This document shows, piece after piece, positions 52,569 through 64,000 of a stretch of DNA of 64,000 nt (the stretch's first letter is position 1; every line of letters starts with the position of its first letter). The DNA is from Solen grandis (Eukaryota; Mollusca; Bivalvia; Adapedonta; Solenidae): the NCBI GenBank assembly GCA_021229015.1, contig CM037780.1, positions 61,182,449 through 61,246,448 of the forward strand. The letters are read 5' to 3'. The notes under the pieces are model-generated. The model was not told where the DNA came from, ran no database searches, and saw only the letters and a program-made list of their open reading frames with translations. Position numbers and translations under genes: made by a program.

Positions 52569-54029
52569 TTGCCAATGTGTCAAAATGAGCTTGTTGCTTG
52601 TATAAATAAATGTAAATAACCTCCACTTTTACAGAAAAGTTATAAACATGTATAATAAATGAAGACAACTGAAAAATTACACATCCCATAACATGAAAAA
52701 AAATGCCACAGGACAAACAAATTAAAAAATATACCTTATAAATGCCACTAGTTCAAAATAAAACATCTTCACAAATTAAATGGCAAATCCAAAGTCAATT
52801 TACTTAGCATGGACCACCCAAAAGCTTATCAGCATGTCTATACAAATATGGACTTCCTTCAATACTGTACATTTCATGGGTATCCTGTATGTTCTCTTTT
52901 TGTTTTATTCTCTTTCTTTACTTCTTTCTCTGAATTCTTTCGTTCTATCACAGTGACTGGGTAAGAAGGAGACCTTGTGGCATACTATGTCGCATTTAAA
53001 CAGCAAAGTTATAAGATAACATTGTAAATAGACAGGAAGTGTTCCCTGGAACACATCTGTCACCTGCTGAAGTGTGACAGACATAGGAGTGATCCCTATA
53101 TCAAGAGAGTTTTTCAGCAGGTGATGCAAAATATTGATAGATTATAAAGTGAGATGGAAACCATGCCAAATGTCAAATTGAAAAAAAAAACAAAAAAACT
53201 TTACCAGTCACTGCTGTCTCAACTTCTTTATATGAATTTTGTCTCTCCATCAGTAACATTCACTTCCTCCACTTTTATCTCCTGTTCATAATACAATTTA
53301 TTCACTTGTCCCAATTAAAGTCTGATAGAAACATTCGTCACATTTACTGTGTAAAATGAAGTCAGTTTCACCTATCTACATAACTACCATTCCAACATTA
53401 TTCACTAACATGACTGGGTGAACGCCCACCCTGTATTGCCACACCATGACATTGCTACATTATCTCCAAGGCCCTGATAGCCAGGCAGGCTGGCACTCAC
53501 ACACTGCCCTCTGACTTCACTCTGCAAACAATAATCCAGCAATTTAGCATATGGCTTAAACAATGGCCAGGTGTAGAGCAAACATTGGCCTCCATACTGC
53601 CAGGTCATACCTGTCAATCAAGCCTACACACTAACAGGACTTTAATTGGACATCATGTGTGACAAGTCAGCACTGATGCTATAACACTGTGTGTGCATAA
53701 AACATGGCAATATGGCATAAAAATACATGCATGATGAATATGCCTGTAATAACAGGTCTCAAATTGGAATTACACTCAATTATGCCCTTTTTAACCATAA
53801 TATATATTAGAAAATATTCAGCCTGACTGTTTTGTTCTGTGTAACTTTAACCTCAGCAGATACCACTGAACAGACAACCCTATAAAACCTGATCCATCTG
53901 TAGACCCTTAAACATCTCAGCCATGGAGAGGTGCCAAACTTATTGAAAATCAATTCCATAGAGATCAAATTAAGTATGAGTAGCAAGGAGAAACAGCAAA
54001 AAACACTAGAGTACTCCTGATATTTACTG
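52569..54029. other. Upstream flank, nothing recognised
   Basis: AT-rich sequence without supported genes. Short open frames on both strands do not resemble proteins. Confidence 0.45.
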
Positions 54030-54147
54030 GTTCAGGTGACGTAGCATTTTGAGTGTATATGAAAACCGTGAGGTCAGAGGTTCAATCCCACACCTACCAA
54101 ATTTGTTATAAATAGTACTGGCATAGCTCCTTTGCTTGACACTCAGC
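54030..54147 (+). mobile_element. tRNA-derived SINE (family S1), plus-strand copy, truncated
   Basis: CAGAGGTTCAATCCCACACC is B-box-like, followed by ACTGGCATAGCTCCTTTGCTTGACACTCAGC, the inverse of the body of the other copies. It is cut off at TTAA, where a piggyBac-like MITE is inserted. Confidence 0.65.
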
Positions 54148-54151
54148 TTAA

Positions 54152-54353
54152 CCCTTTCCCTCATAGAGGAAATCATGAAAAGACCTATGCGAACAGCATA
54201 AAACCAGGTTTTATGCTGTTCGCTGCTCCTCAGTGGTCTGGAAATGAGAATTTTGTAATTAAATTTGGTAAGGTTTAACTGTGTTTTTCTGCAGATCAGG
54301 CTTTATGTGATACCTATTGAGGGCGTCAAAATGAGTATATATGAGGGAAAGGG
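54152..54353. mobile_element. piggyBac-like MITE, reverse orientation, TTAA-flanked
   Basis: 202 bp in the opposite orientation to the other three copies. TTAA lies at 54148-54151 and 54354-54357. The hairpin loop is reduced, so AGCATAAAACC and GGTTTTATGCT are almost adjacent, giving a tight palindrome. Confidence 0.88.
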
Positions 54354-54357
54354 TTAA

Positions 54358-56517
54358 TTGTAACCAGTATCAGGTTGGTGACTGGTTGAGGCTACTTGAT
54401 CATCTTGCTACTTGATTACATCATCATATAACAATGAGGAGGAGCAGTCACTTAACCCAAGCAAACAAACACATTCTGATATTGAACTAATTGCTGAACG
54501 CATGACCATGTGCATGTGGTGGCAACAAACCACATAAACCACATGTCACATACCAACCACAGACACAGGACCCTCATACATTAAACTCACCAACTAAATG
54601 GCACCAGAGTCCTTGAATCTATGCCTAAAGCTACACCTAACTGACCTATGCAACCAGCATCCAACCTTACCAGCCTGCAAGCTGGCACAGCCCCCTAGCC
54701 TTCAATTAAAGATCACTATACACCAGTTTACAAGTGTACCATGGCACACATGACTGTGTAACCTACTGACAGAAGCATGACTGAAAAGTGTGACAGACAA
54801 AGTGTGACAGACAATAGAAAAGTGATCCCTTGTGTTACCTCCGCTTACAGCAGGTGATACAACAGCAAGATCAGCATGCAAGAAAGTTGTGTGCCTATGT
54901 CAAGATACAGAAGTCCTCACAGGAAGTAACTTTGCAAGAACAAGCAAAGAGAATGGTTAAATATTCTGATAAATTACTGAGGAAGAAAAACACTACTCTG
55001 GAAAGCAGGGCAAAATGATAAAGCAAAAATAGGAGGGAAATTTATCATCATATCATAAATAAATAATGCAGAAGTGCCCATTCTGAAATGAGTAATTAGA
55101 ATTAATGACTGCTCTCTCCTCTTTCCTATCTTTCTATTGTCTTCCTTCTCCACTCTTTGTTTCTTTCAATTTCATTTTCAATTTCAAACTTTCTTTTTTC
55201 AATGACAGTTAATAAATCTCCAAATTAAAATAAAACAAAATAAAGCTACCTTATGCCATATATACTGAACATCATTACAGCCATAAAAAAAAATGTATTG
55301 CAATAATGCTGAAATCTCTCTCTTAAGACTCTGTCAAACATTCACATTTTTGTATAAAACTCCTTAAAGTTTACATAAACCTTAAAATCGCAAAAAGTTA
55401 TGATATAAAAGTTCACTATGAAACTAGTAAAACAAAAATGTGATTGAGGCTCAGTGTTCACTACTTTACAACACTATATACATTTTACACAATCAGGCAG
55501 TCAATCGATGTTTTCAATTATCCTATCTCACGAACCAAAGATGAGCGCTTATCGCAAACCTGTATTATACTGCATTTTAGTTATTTCAAACCCCAAAGTC
55601 TGACACATTATCACTCCAAAATGGGCCTGCATGTGCCAAATCTTGATTTCCTTATCAATATCAGTAGATAAATGCTCATCACTTTCTCTGCCACAGTTAA
55701 TGCACACCTGATATTTCACTATGCACATTTGACTGTGCATGTTCAACTAATAATGATTATCACCTGTAACTTCCAGTGATTTGCAACATGCATACATAAA
55801 ACAAACAATCAAAGTCTATTTCTATCTTTCATATTGAACTGACCTTACAACAGAGCAGTTTCATACAAGCACTTCCAATCATAGCATTTCCAATCATCTG
55901 ATCTGAATGTAACCTTTTACCACTCCAATATGCCGTGTTACACTATTCTGATTACACACACACTGTGTTACACACACACAAACACCATCAAACCCGATCA
56001 GACTGAAAGCAGTTCTGTAATAATGTTACTTCCTCCTCCCCAAAAATACACAGAAACTGAGAACAGTAAAAAGAACCTGCCAGTTACTTGCAGGTTGATC
56101 TGATTTATACTTGTTGTAAAGGTTATTTCCATAACAGTTTCATGGGGTACAAAGTCGTTTTCCTATTCACTTTCCTATATAGACCCACAGGCAGGGTAGT
56201 GCCAACACAAACACAACCATAAATCTGACAAGATATAGAAGAAGATATCATTCCCTATAAACACACAAATATTGACTGGCTTCAAGCACTTGTAGCTTCC
56301 AACCAGCCAGCAATAACAAACCATAAAATCAGAAACTATTATGGAATTTGTAATGAAGAAGGTCAGACTCCATGCCAATGGTGGTAGTTTAAGGTGGTAT
56401 TTTGCTGACTGATACAATGTTGGAAATCAGACAATGCTTGGGGTAGTTGGTGGGTGGCGATGATGATGTTGATGATAACATAGGGATAACAACAGTGATA
56501 ACAATGTGGCTGCTATG
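54358..56517. other. Upstream flank, nothing recognised
   Basis: No gene or clear element. About 56070-56135 weakly resembles the internal hairpin of the piggyBac-like MITE. Confidence 0.4.
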
Positions 56518-57352
56518 ACGATGATGTTAATGATACCCACAATACTGACAACGACGACCTCAACGGTACGATGATGATACCCGCAATACTGATAACGACG
56601 ACCTCAACGGTAGATGATGATACCCACAATACTGATAACGACGACCTCAACGTATGATGATGATATCCCAATATGATAACAGACCTCAACGGTATGATGA
56701 TGATATCCCAATATTGATAACAATGACCTCGACGGTATGATGATGATATCCGCAATATTGATAACAACGACCTCAACGGTATGATGATGATATCCGCAAT
56801 ATTGATAACAATGACCTCAACGGTATGATGATGATATCCGCAATATTGATAACAATGACCTCAACGGTATGATGATGATATCCGCAATATTGATAACAAT
56901 GACCTCAACGGTATGATGATGATATCCGCAATATTGATAAAAGACCTCAACGTATGATGATGATATCCGCAATATTGATAACAATGACCTCAACGGTATG
57001 ATGATGATATCCAATATTGATAACAATGACCTCAACGTATGATGATGATATCCGCAATATTGATAACAATGACCTCAACGGTATGATGATGATATCCGTA
57101 ATATTGATAACAATGACCTCAACAGTATGATGATGATATCCGCAATATTGATAACATTGACCTCAACGGTATGATGATGATATCCGCAATATTGATAACA
57201 ATGACCTCAACAGTATGATGATGATATCCGCAATATTGATAACAATGACCTCAACGGTATGATGATGATATCCGCAATATTGATAACAATGACCTCAACA
57301 GTATGATGATGATATCCGCAATATTGATAACAATGACCTCAACAGTATGATG
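56518..57352. repeat. 44-bp minisatellite
   Basis: About 19 units of GGTATGATGATGATATCCGC followed by AATATTGATAACAATGACCTCAAC. The spacing of 44 bp is exact through most of the array (for example 56821 to 56865). The left part (56520-56700) is more diverged, with ACGACGACCTC variants and short deletions. Minus-strand frames across it are repeat artefacts. Confidence 0.93.
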
Positions 57353-59570
57353 ATACGTATATGCATAGACAATGACATAAGTAATCGATGATCAACAACA
57401 ACAATGATGATGCCGATAAATAAATCTAATGCACTAAGCAGAAAACTCCAGACAATATAGACAATCATAATTACTTCACAACATGTAAACCAGTGTCAGG
57501 AGAGAGACTCTCCTATAGAGTTCTCTGACCTGTTTGGTCAACTGATGCCTTCTTTTCAGAACACACTACTCAATTTTTGGTATTAAGAAAGTGTAAATAT
57601 ACCATCTTTTCATCAATACAACCCAGGTTCAATCCTAAGTCGGTACAATGTTGTATGTAAAATGGCATTCGTTGCCCATTAAGACATGACAGTTTACTTC
57701 AACCTAGACAGTGTCAATGAGAAGATTTTCATAAACAGGTTATTACTTTTTGTCTTTTCTGTGTCTGTATAGTTTCGTCGCAGAGACCAATTCTGGCAAA
57801 TCACGATGGGGGTCCTTGATCACTTAGCACTGACTTGTGAGGGCATTTTTAAAGCCCTACACTGATTTTGCATATGCCACTTCTGCTGGTAAATTGTTCC
57901 AGTATTGCACTGCCTTAATAAAAAAAGAGTTCCTGTATTGTTCTGTAGTTGCTTTTTAACTAAATAAAAAATATATTAAAGTTTAAACAATACTCCGAAA
58001 CGTAACTGTTAAGATATGAAATACTGAGGAGCCATGTTTGTCAGATCATATGATTCAATACATAATGTCCATGATAAACAGCCTGAATATTCTTCCTTCT
58101 TGTTTTTTTTTTCGTTTTATTTTCACTATTATTTTCCTGTCAAAGTAGATAATCATCTGATTCTGCCATTGCAATATCAACAACTAAATAATCCATTCAC
58201 TTTTAATACCACATTAGAGATCTATACATGCAAGAAATCATTCATGAAACTCACAGTTTTTAAAGATAAAATCATCAGTTATATACATCCTTTGTATGAT
58301 CTATGGATTAACATCTGAAAGGAGAAAATAACTTACATCGTAGATTGATCAAACAAAACACATAAGGAAGTTATCCATTTTCATAGGAAGCAAATCCCTG
58401 TATGTCTAGCCTTTTGTAACATTACCACCGGAGTTAAATATGCATATTTGGGAGTTTCCCCACTCTGTGTACACCATACACGACAACACACACGACTGTT
58501 TATGACTGACTTTTCCCTCATCTGCATATAGACATATATAGGACATCTCAACAATTAACCCATTCCACAATGAATCACATTTTGTCAGCCATAAGCAAGT
58601 TATCCTCATAATATTTCATTTACCCATTTATCTACCACCACATTTGTATAGATCTCCCTATAAACATGTACAACAGGAAACTCTGATAGATTTTATTGGC
58701 ATTAAAACCATGAGTTCACTCACAAGTTGACAGTTTTTAATTGTAAAGCTACTGGTGTAGCCAGAGGACACTTAACAAGTCTGAAGTACACACTCCATTT
58801 CAGGTCAGGGGCTATATTTACCATCATGTACATAAAGTGGGAGTTTTATCGTTAATTAATCCCCCATTTGACTAGCCAAGAAGCTTTGCCTTGATCAACA
58901 CAGCTGTAGTAACTTAATACGTCATGCCCAGTGTTTTCGGTAAGTATGATCTCAGACTATGCTCATATTTGAGTTTAAGCCTACAGAGTGTAGTAACTGA
59001 GTGGTGTTCTCAAATAAAAACAAATCTCACTCAAAAATCATTCTTAAACTTAAGTTTGAGTAATACTGAGTGTTCTCAAACATACTGACTATAGCATGAT
59101 TGAGTACGAAGTTTGATTATGATGAGAATGGGCTTAAAAGATAACTTTCTGAACGTATGATCTAGTTTTTTTATTGGCTGGACATAAATTAGATCTGCAC
59201 AAAATGAATTACACCATAGTTTAAGTGACATACTTTTGCAAATGATCTATGAATCTTTTGAAAACATTTGTTTTAACGTCAAATTATTTTCATCCTCAGA
59301 ATCCATGATCGCTATAGATTCTTTGCTTCTTAACTGACCTGGGTTAACTTCGTTCTCATGAATTATTATCTGATCTATAGTCAAAACAGCAGAGAACATT
59401 TGACCAATTCATCAGATTTTGAAAGTCAACGTTAGCTATTTTATAAATTCAATGAAGAGTACTCAAAATATGACTCATGGTTTCATTGGTCAGCAAGTTG
59501 CTGTTCAACATTCATGAAAACCAAGTTTGGCCAGTTAAAAATGGCAATGATAACAGAATACATACCATAG
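57353..59570. other. Upstream flank, nothing recognised
   Basis: AT-rich sequence. No coding exon of a known family is visible. Confidence 0.4.
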
Positions 59571-59573
59571 GTG

Positions 59574-59864
59574 TGTTTGTTTCTTCATTTGGTTTAACGT
59601 ACCACCAACAGTATTTCAGTCATTTGGAGACCAGTGCTGCCACACTGTAGTATCACGCCATAGACATGTGGCATGATACAACACCCAGTCACATTATCCT
59701 GACAACGGGCCAACCAGTCCTGGAACTAACCTTATATGCTGAGTGCCAAGCAAGGGAGCTATACCAGTACCATTTTTTAAGGCTTTATTATGTCGCAGCC
59801 AGGGATCTAACCCATGACCTCCGGATACCGCAGCGGACACTCTGACCACTCAGTCCCCGGGACC
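59574..59864 (-). mobile_element. tRNA-derived SINE (family S1)
   Basis: Minus strand GGACTGAGTGGTCAGAGTG (A box) and GGGTTAGATCCCTGGCTG (B box), the shared body, and a tail with GTTAAACCAAATGAAG. Confidence 0.8.
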
Positions 59865-60174
59865 TTTATACCATAGGTATATATGACAGACATGGAGATT
59901 TATCTATAAAAGTATCTTGGACGATTCCACAAGGATATCATATTTACATTACATTTTCCAAGTAATTAACAAACCACTCATCAGCTGTCACCCATATGGT
60001 CTATATCCAATAAAGACTTAGGGAATCTGAAATTGCTTCTGAAACAAGCCAGATGCTATAACATTATAATGACTCCATGAGAGCATAGTACAAGATGAAA
60101 ACCATTTGGCATATCATGTTTTGTATGTTTGTTGAGATTTGAAATTCAATCTTTTAAGATATCTACTTGGGCAA

Positions 60175-60235
60175 TACCAGAAACAAGTGGCATGATACCA
60201 CACCCAATAACATCATCCGGACAGTCTGTACCAAT
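60175..60235 (-). mobile_element. Family S1 SINE body fragment
   Basis: Contains GTGGCATGATACCACACCCA and ATCATCCGGACAG only. Confidence 0.45.
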
Positions 60236-61486
60236 TTTATATGCCTTGTGTTGCAAAGAAGCTACCAATATTTTTAAAACACAACTTAAAACTGCCCGAA
60301 AAAAGCTCCCTCATGCTACTTATCCCCATACAGATGGTAAAAAGGGCAAATAATCATCAAACTCAAAGACGTGGGCTGCATTAAGTTAACCATAACGCTT
60401 GCAACTGCTATGGATTTGGTCCTCAGTATACACTCTATATGTTAAATTATGATACAACAGGGATACAAACGCTAACGTTATGGGCTTTAAAGGGTGACTC
60501 AATGCAGGGCTAAAGGGCCAAAATAGTGTTAAAGCAGCTCATTTAGATGTTCGATAGAAATGAAAATAAGTTTTGTTCTTCTCTCCCTCATTTATAATGG
60601 TGAAGTCTTCCTGACAAATAAACAAGGCAAGTGTAGGTTACATTAAATAGGAAAATGCTACCTTCACATTAATAAATCGGGTAAATATAGACAACAGGAT
60701 CCCCAAAGCAGGTGCTTGCAGTACCATGTGACACATTCCGAAACAATTTTGTTGTCTTCGCATGTTCTGGGTAGGGAATTCATAAGTTCAGCCTGTCAAG
60801 TGATGGCAAATGAAAATACTAAAGTTAAAGGTTTTATTATTCTAAATATAGTTTCAATACTGTCAGTGATGCTGTTGCCTGTGATGCATGAGGAAAACAC
60901 ATTTTTTTTTTTATTATCATGGAACAGTAGTGACAGACTAGTCTCCTTATCCTGATGAGAGACAGAGCATGTGCATGACTGACTAAGCCAGAGTTAAAGG
61001 TTGCTGGAGCTGATGGAAATGTTGGTTGTCATCACCATACCAAAACTGTACATGTTTCTGTGAGTCACATCTACACTAACAGACAGAGACTCATAATTTT
61101 AGTAGTCCCATACCTTTCTTACTAATGTTTTTAGTTACTTTACCCTTCCAGGAAAACAGGCAGATTTACTGAGAAGTGTCCTTTACCTTCAATGGAAAAG
61201 AAACAGAAAACACTGAGAAGTGTCCACTATCACCAAGGTTTAAAAAGAAGTGTTCTATGTACCTCCAAGGAAAAGGGACAGAACCACAGGGACGGGTTAA
61301 ACACACTGTTTGTAAGGTATCAGTGTCTGAGCTATGAACTGCACTGTACAACTTACTGTTCACAAATCTAACATGGTGTAGAGATGGCAGATCTGAGTGA
61401 TAATTGGGTTGTCAATTAAATGAAATATTGTGCTGAATATCATGACATAATATTTTAAACATTTGGCAAAAAAAAATATTCCACTT

Positions 61487-61803
61487 ATGTTTGTTTGTTT
61501 GGTTTAACATCCAACCAAAAGTATTTCAGTAACTTGAAGACCATGTGAACTTGAGACAGATACAGTGTTACCATACTGCAGTATCATGCCACAGACATGA
61601 CTGGCATGATACCACACCCAGTCATATTATCCTGACACAGGGCCAACCAGTCCTGGAACTACCTTTATGTATGCTGAGCACCAAGCAAGGGAGCTATACC
61701 AGTACCAGTCCATTTATAAAACTTGGTATGTTGCAGCTGGGGATTGAATCCACAACCTCCCGCTATAGAGGCGGATGCTCTAATCACTCAGCCACCTGGG
61801 ATA
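61487..61803 (-). mobile_element. tRNA-derived SINE (family S1), best preserved
   Basis: On the minus strand: CCCAGGTGGCTGAGTGATTA, then GAGC (A box), GGATTCAATCCCCAGCTG (B box), the body with TGGTATAGCTCCCTTGCTTG, and the tail TGGATGTTAAACCAAACAAA. A and B boxes are about 30 bp apart, as in tRNAs. Confidence 0.85.
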
Positions 61804-62085
61804 GTAATTCTTCACTTAGTTGAATTATCTAAATAAGAGGGATAAGCAACAGGTGTTCAGTCAAGCGACATAATATATGTAGTATCAAAGATTTCACGCT
61901 CATCCAATTACATGTGGATGATGATAAGCAATTAACTTCTTCCTGTTGAATATGTGTAAAGATATTCATCCATAAGACACTTCAATGAAGTACAATCAGT
62001 CTCCATTTCTCTTGCTGTTACCATTATAAAACCTGGTCAGAATCCAAAATGACTCTTAGGCTAGCTTGGAGATTACACTGTTAAA

Positions 62086-62780
62086 ATAGCGGAGCAACGC
62101 CAACGCTCGACTGTTTTTAAGTATGGTTCTTTAGTTATGCACTTCTCCTCAATGAGATCTAGAGAAATCAATCAAATTACATTTTTTGTGTGACGCAAAG
62201 GGCAATAAGTCAAAAGTCATGATGCCAATAGTTGTTTCTTGTGTACTACACTTCTCCTGAGAAGGTGTTTCATATCAATATCTTAAATACTCTTTGAGTA
62301 ATCAGTCAAATTAAAGTTTTTGCAAACAACACAGATGACAACAACATATCACAATAGGTCTACTTTTTCAAATCTTCTCAAAAAAATAACTTTGAAAATG
62401 TTCAAGGTAATGCTATTTATGTAGAAGTTCATTATTTTCCATGTGATAAAGGGGCATAACTCTAAAGGTATTGATCACTGAGTTATGTCACTTGTCTCCT
62501 TTAGCAAGTATGCCAAGAATGATATCTTTGATAGTTTTAAAAATATTCTATCTATAAATAATTTTAACAAAATTCTAAGTCAAAAAGGGACATAAATCGG
62601 AAAATATTGCTTTTAAAATAATCCCCCTTGCCTTACACTTACACCATGTCATGATCATCAAATATTCCAAGTTTTGAGTTGACACCTTTAAAAGTCTTTG
62701 TGTAATGGGCTACATTTGAGTTTTTGCAAGGCGATGACAAAGACAAACCAGCAATCATAACAGCGCGACAGACAAGCTAA
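62086..62780. mobile_element. Interspersed element related to fragment at 1925
   Basis: Starts AGCGGAGCAACGCCAACGCT, then CGACTG. It has internal units with GTGACGCAAAGGGCAATAA / GATAAAGGGGCATAACTCTA and ends GCAAGGCGATGACAAAGACA with AACAGCGCGACAGAC. The CGC-rich motif at the start reappears inverted near the end (GCGCG). Confidence 0.5.
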
Positions 62781-64000
62781 AAATGGCATGTTGTGTTTTT
62801 AAGAATATCAAATTGGAGAGAAAATTCCATGAAATGAGTAAGCTTCAATTAATGCACTGCATTATTTTGAATCAACACTAACATTTAACCCTTAACCACT
62901 TCAGATCTCTTCAGAAATTACCTCACAGTCTGATCAGGCTACTATATTCTGCTCCATACTGCCTTGTGGCTTAAAGTAGCACATCTTAACTAAGTAGTGG
63001 TACATCACACTTGCTGTCTTTAATGCTGTTCAAGTATTAGCTCCTGCTGGAGCACTCAATGACCTCTAACCATTCCCAGTTTTAACCAGAAACCCCACTA
63101 CCACCACCTCAACACCACCCACTCCCAACACCCAGACAGATGTACTGCTAGGGATCCTGTGAAAACTGCCACACCCCTAACCATACCCTTCATCACACAA
63201 TTGAGACATTTTCCTCTAGGGGCCTCAATTTTAAAGGGGGCCTCAATTTTCAAGGGATCAACTTTAATTTCAAAGCAATTATGGTAGAGCCCTACAAGGT
63301 GACCATTTGTGCCAAAGGAGGCCTCATTTCTGAGGAGAAGATTTTTATAAGTTTTTTTAAAATAAAAGTCATAGTTCTGCATGGATCAATTTATTTTAGC
63401 AACTTTTGTGAAGAGCCACATGTCATGGCTTAAAACACAACAGATGGACCAGCCAGACTGACTTCACTAGAGGTACAGCATTAAGGGAGCCCTAAATGAT
63501 TTCTGAAGTTCAATCATACAAGATAATAATTGTCTGTCTGAGCTATTTCAATAATGCTTTCAGGCCATCTTGCATAATCAAGCTTGTCATCCGTGAATTC
63601 CCCTTACAGAATCCAGATTCAAGAAAGCAATCCTATTTCAGACCATTCCTCAAATTTTTGCATGAGTCAAGCTATCCACATAAAGCTGGGAAGTTTCTGA
63701 ATCAAGGAATTTACAGACAGAACTTATAAATACTTACCTTCCTAATCCAAGGTCATCTAAGTTACTTGCATGCTGATCAAGATTATTCACATTCACTACT
63801 CATTATGAGTACCTTGAGGATAAAAGTATAAAACCTAAAGAAAGAGTAGTAATTGTTTTTAGTTGGATCTGGCTTTTCAATGATTCAACAAGATGAAAAA
63901 TGATGTGTCTGAATGGTACTGGGTTGTAATACACCAGGATTAATTAAGGAGTGACCTAAGCAACTGACCTAGAACCAAATCCACCTGCAAGTTAAAGGTG
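62781..64000. other. Upstream flank, nothing recognised
   Basis: No supported gene. A good-looking minus-strand donor (AAG|GTAAGTAT at 63738) exists without other support. Confidence 0.4.

Noticed and set aside
53405..53617. 70-residue minus-strand open frame with several Cys and Trp
   Set aside because: No family resemblance, no splice context and no signal for translation that I can support.
54830..55018. 62-residue frame rich in Gln and Lys
   Set aside because: Short, isolated and without recognisable domain or exon borders.
56513..57035. Minus-strand open frames with serine/isoleucine-rich repeats
   Set aside because: Translation of the 44-bp minisatellite, not a gene.
58337..63738. 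Minus-strand donors at 58337 (GAT|GTAAGTTA) and 63738 (AAG|GTAAGTAT) as MYO9 5'UTR exons
   Set aside because: Such sites are expected by chance in 14 kb, and no upstream acceptor, promoter or conserved exon supports them.

Overview
This is a eukaryotic nuclear window, most likely from a bivalve mollusc. It is AT-rich and has split genes with GT-AG introns. It carries repeat types known from bivalve genomes: 'pearl'-like elements with internal repeats of roughly 150-165 bp and (ACGG)n tails, and interspersed elements opening with a GCTCACCTGAG-type motif. Assignment to bivalves is an inference from repeat style and from the myosin sequence. A 100-N assembly gap lies at 13901-14000. I see no prokaryotic features, rRNA, CRISPR array or operon.

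One host gene is recognisable: a class IX unconventional myosin (MYO9-type) on the minus strand. Its start codon is at 50292, and 13 coding exons run leftwards to 846, where the gene leaves the window. The exons join in a consistent reading frame (2261 nt, about 753 codons). They give an N-terminal Ras-associating domain, then the motor with P-loop, switch I, TEDS glutamate, switch II and the start of the loop 2 insertion. The rest of the motor, the IQ motifs, C1 and RhoGAP domains expected for this class must lie to the left of position 1. Introns range from 293 bp (intron 7) to 20.7 kb (intron 1). A possible 48-nt in-frame microexon lies in intron 8.

Almost everything else is mobile and tandem-repeat DNA inside the introns or upstream of the gene. 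It includes: (1) a 5'-truncated non-LTR retrotransposon with an intact reverse-transcriptase frame (43920-45518), nested in an older repeat; (2) four full-length copies of a piggyBac-like MITE with TTAA flanks; (3) a 142-bp hAT-like MITE with a 6-bp target duplication; (4) a 1.5-kb TIR element with a 9-bp target duplication upstream of the gene; (5) tRNA-derived SINEs with A and B boxes; (6) several families of pearl-like or Helitron-like elements sharing one architecture; (7) at least six minisatellites with periods of about 15, 40, 41, 44, 48 and 78 bp; (8) G-quadruplex-prone and Z-DNA-prone tracts.

Regions: 1-28677 holds exons 13 to 2 with repeat-filled introns; 28678-49407 is intron 1; 49408-50292 is exon 1; 50293-64000 is the upstream flank (or 5'UTR introns), where I find no further coding exon.
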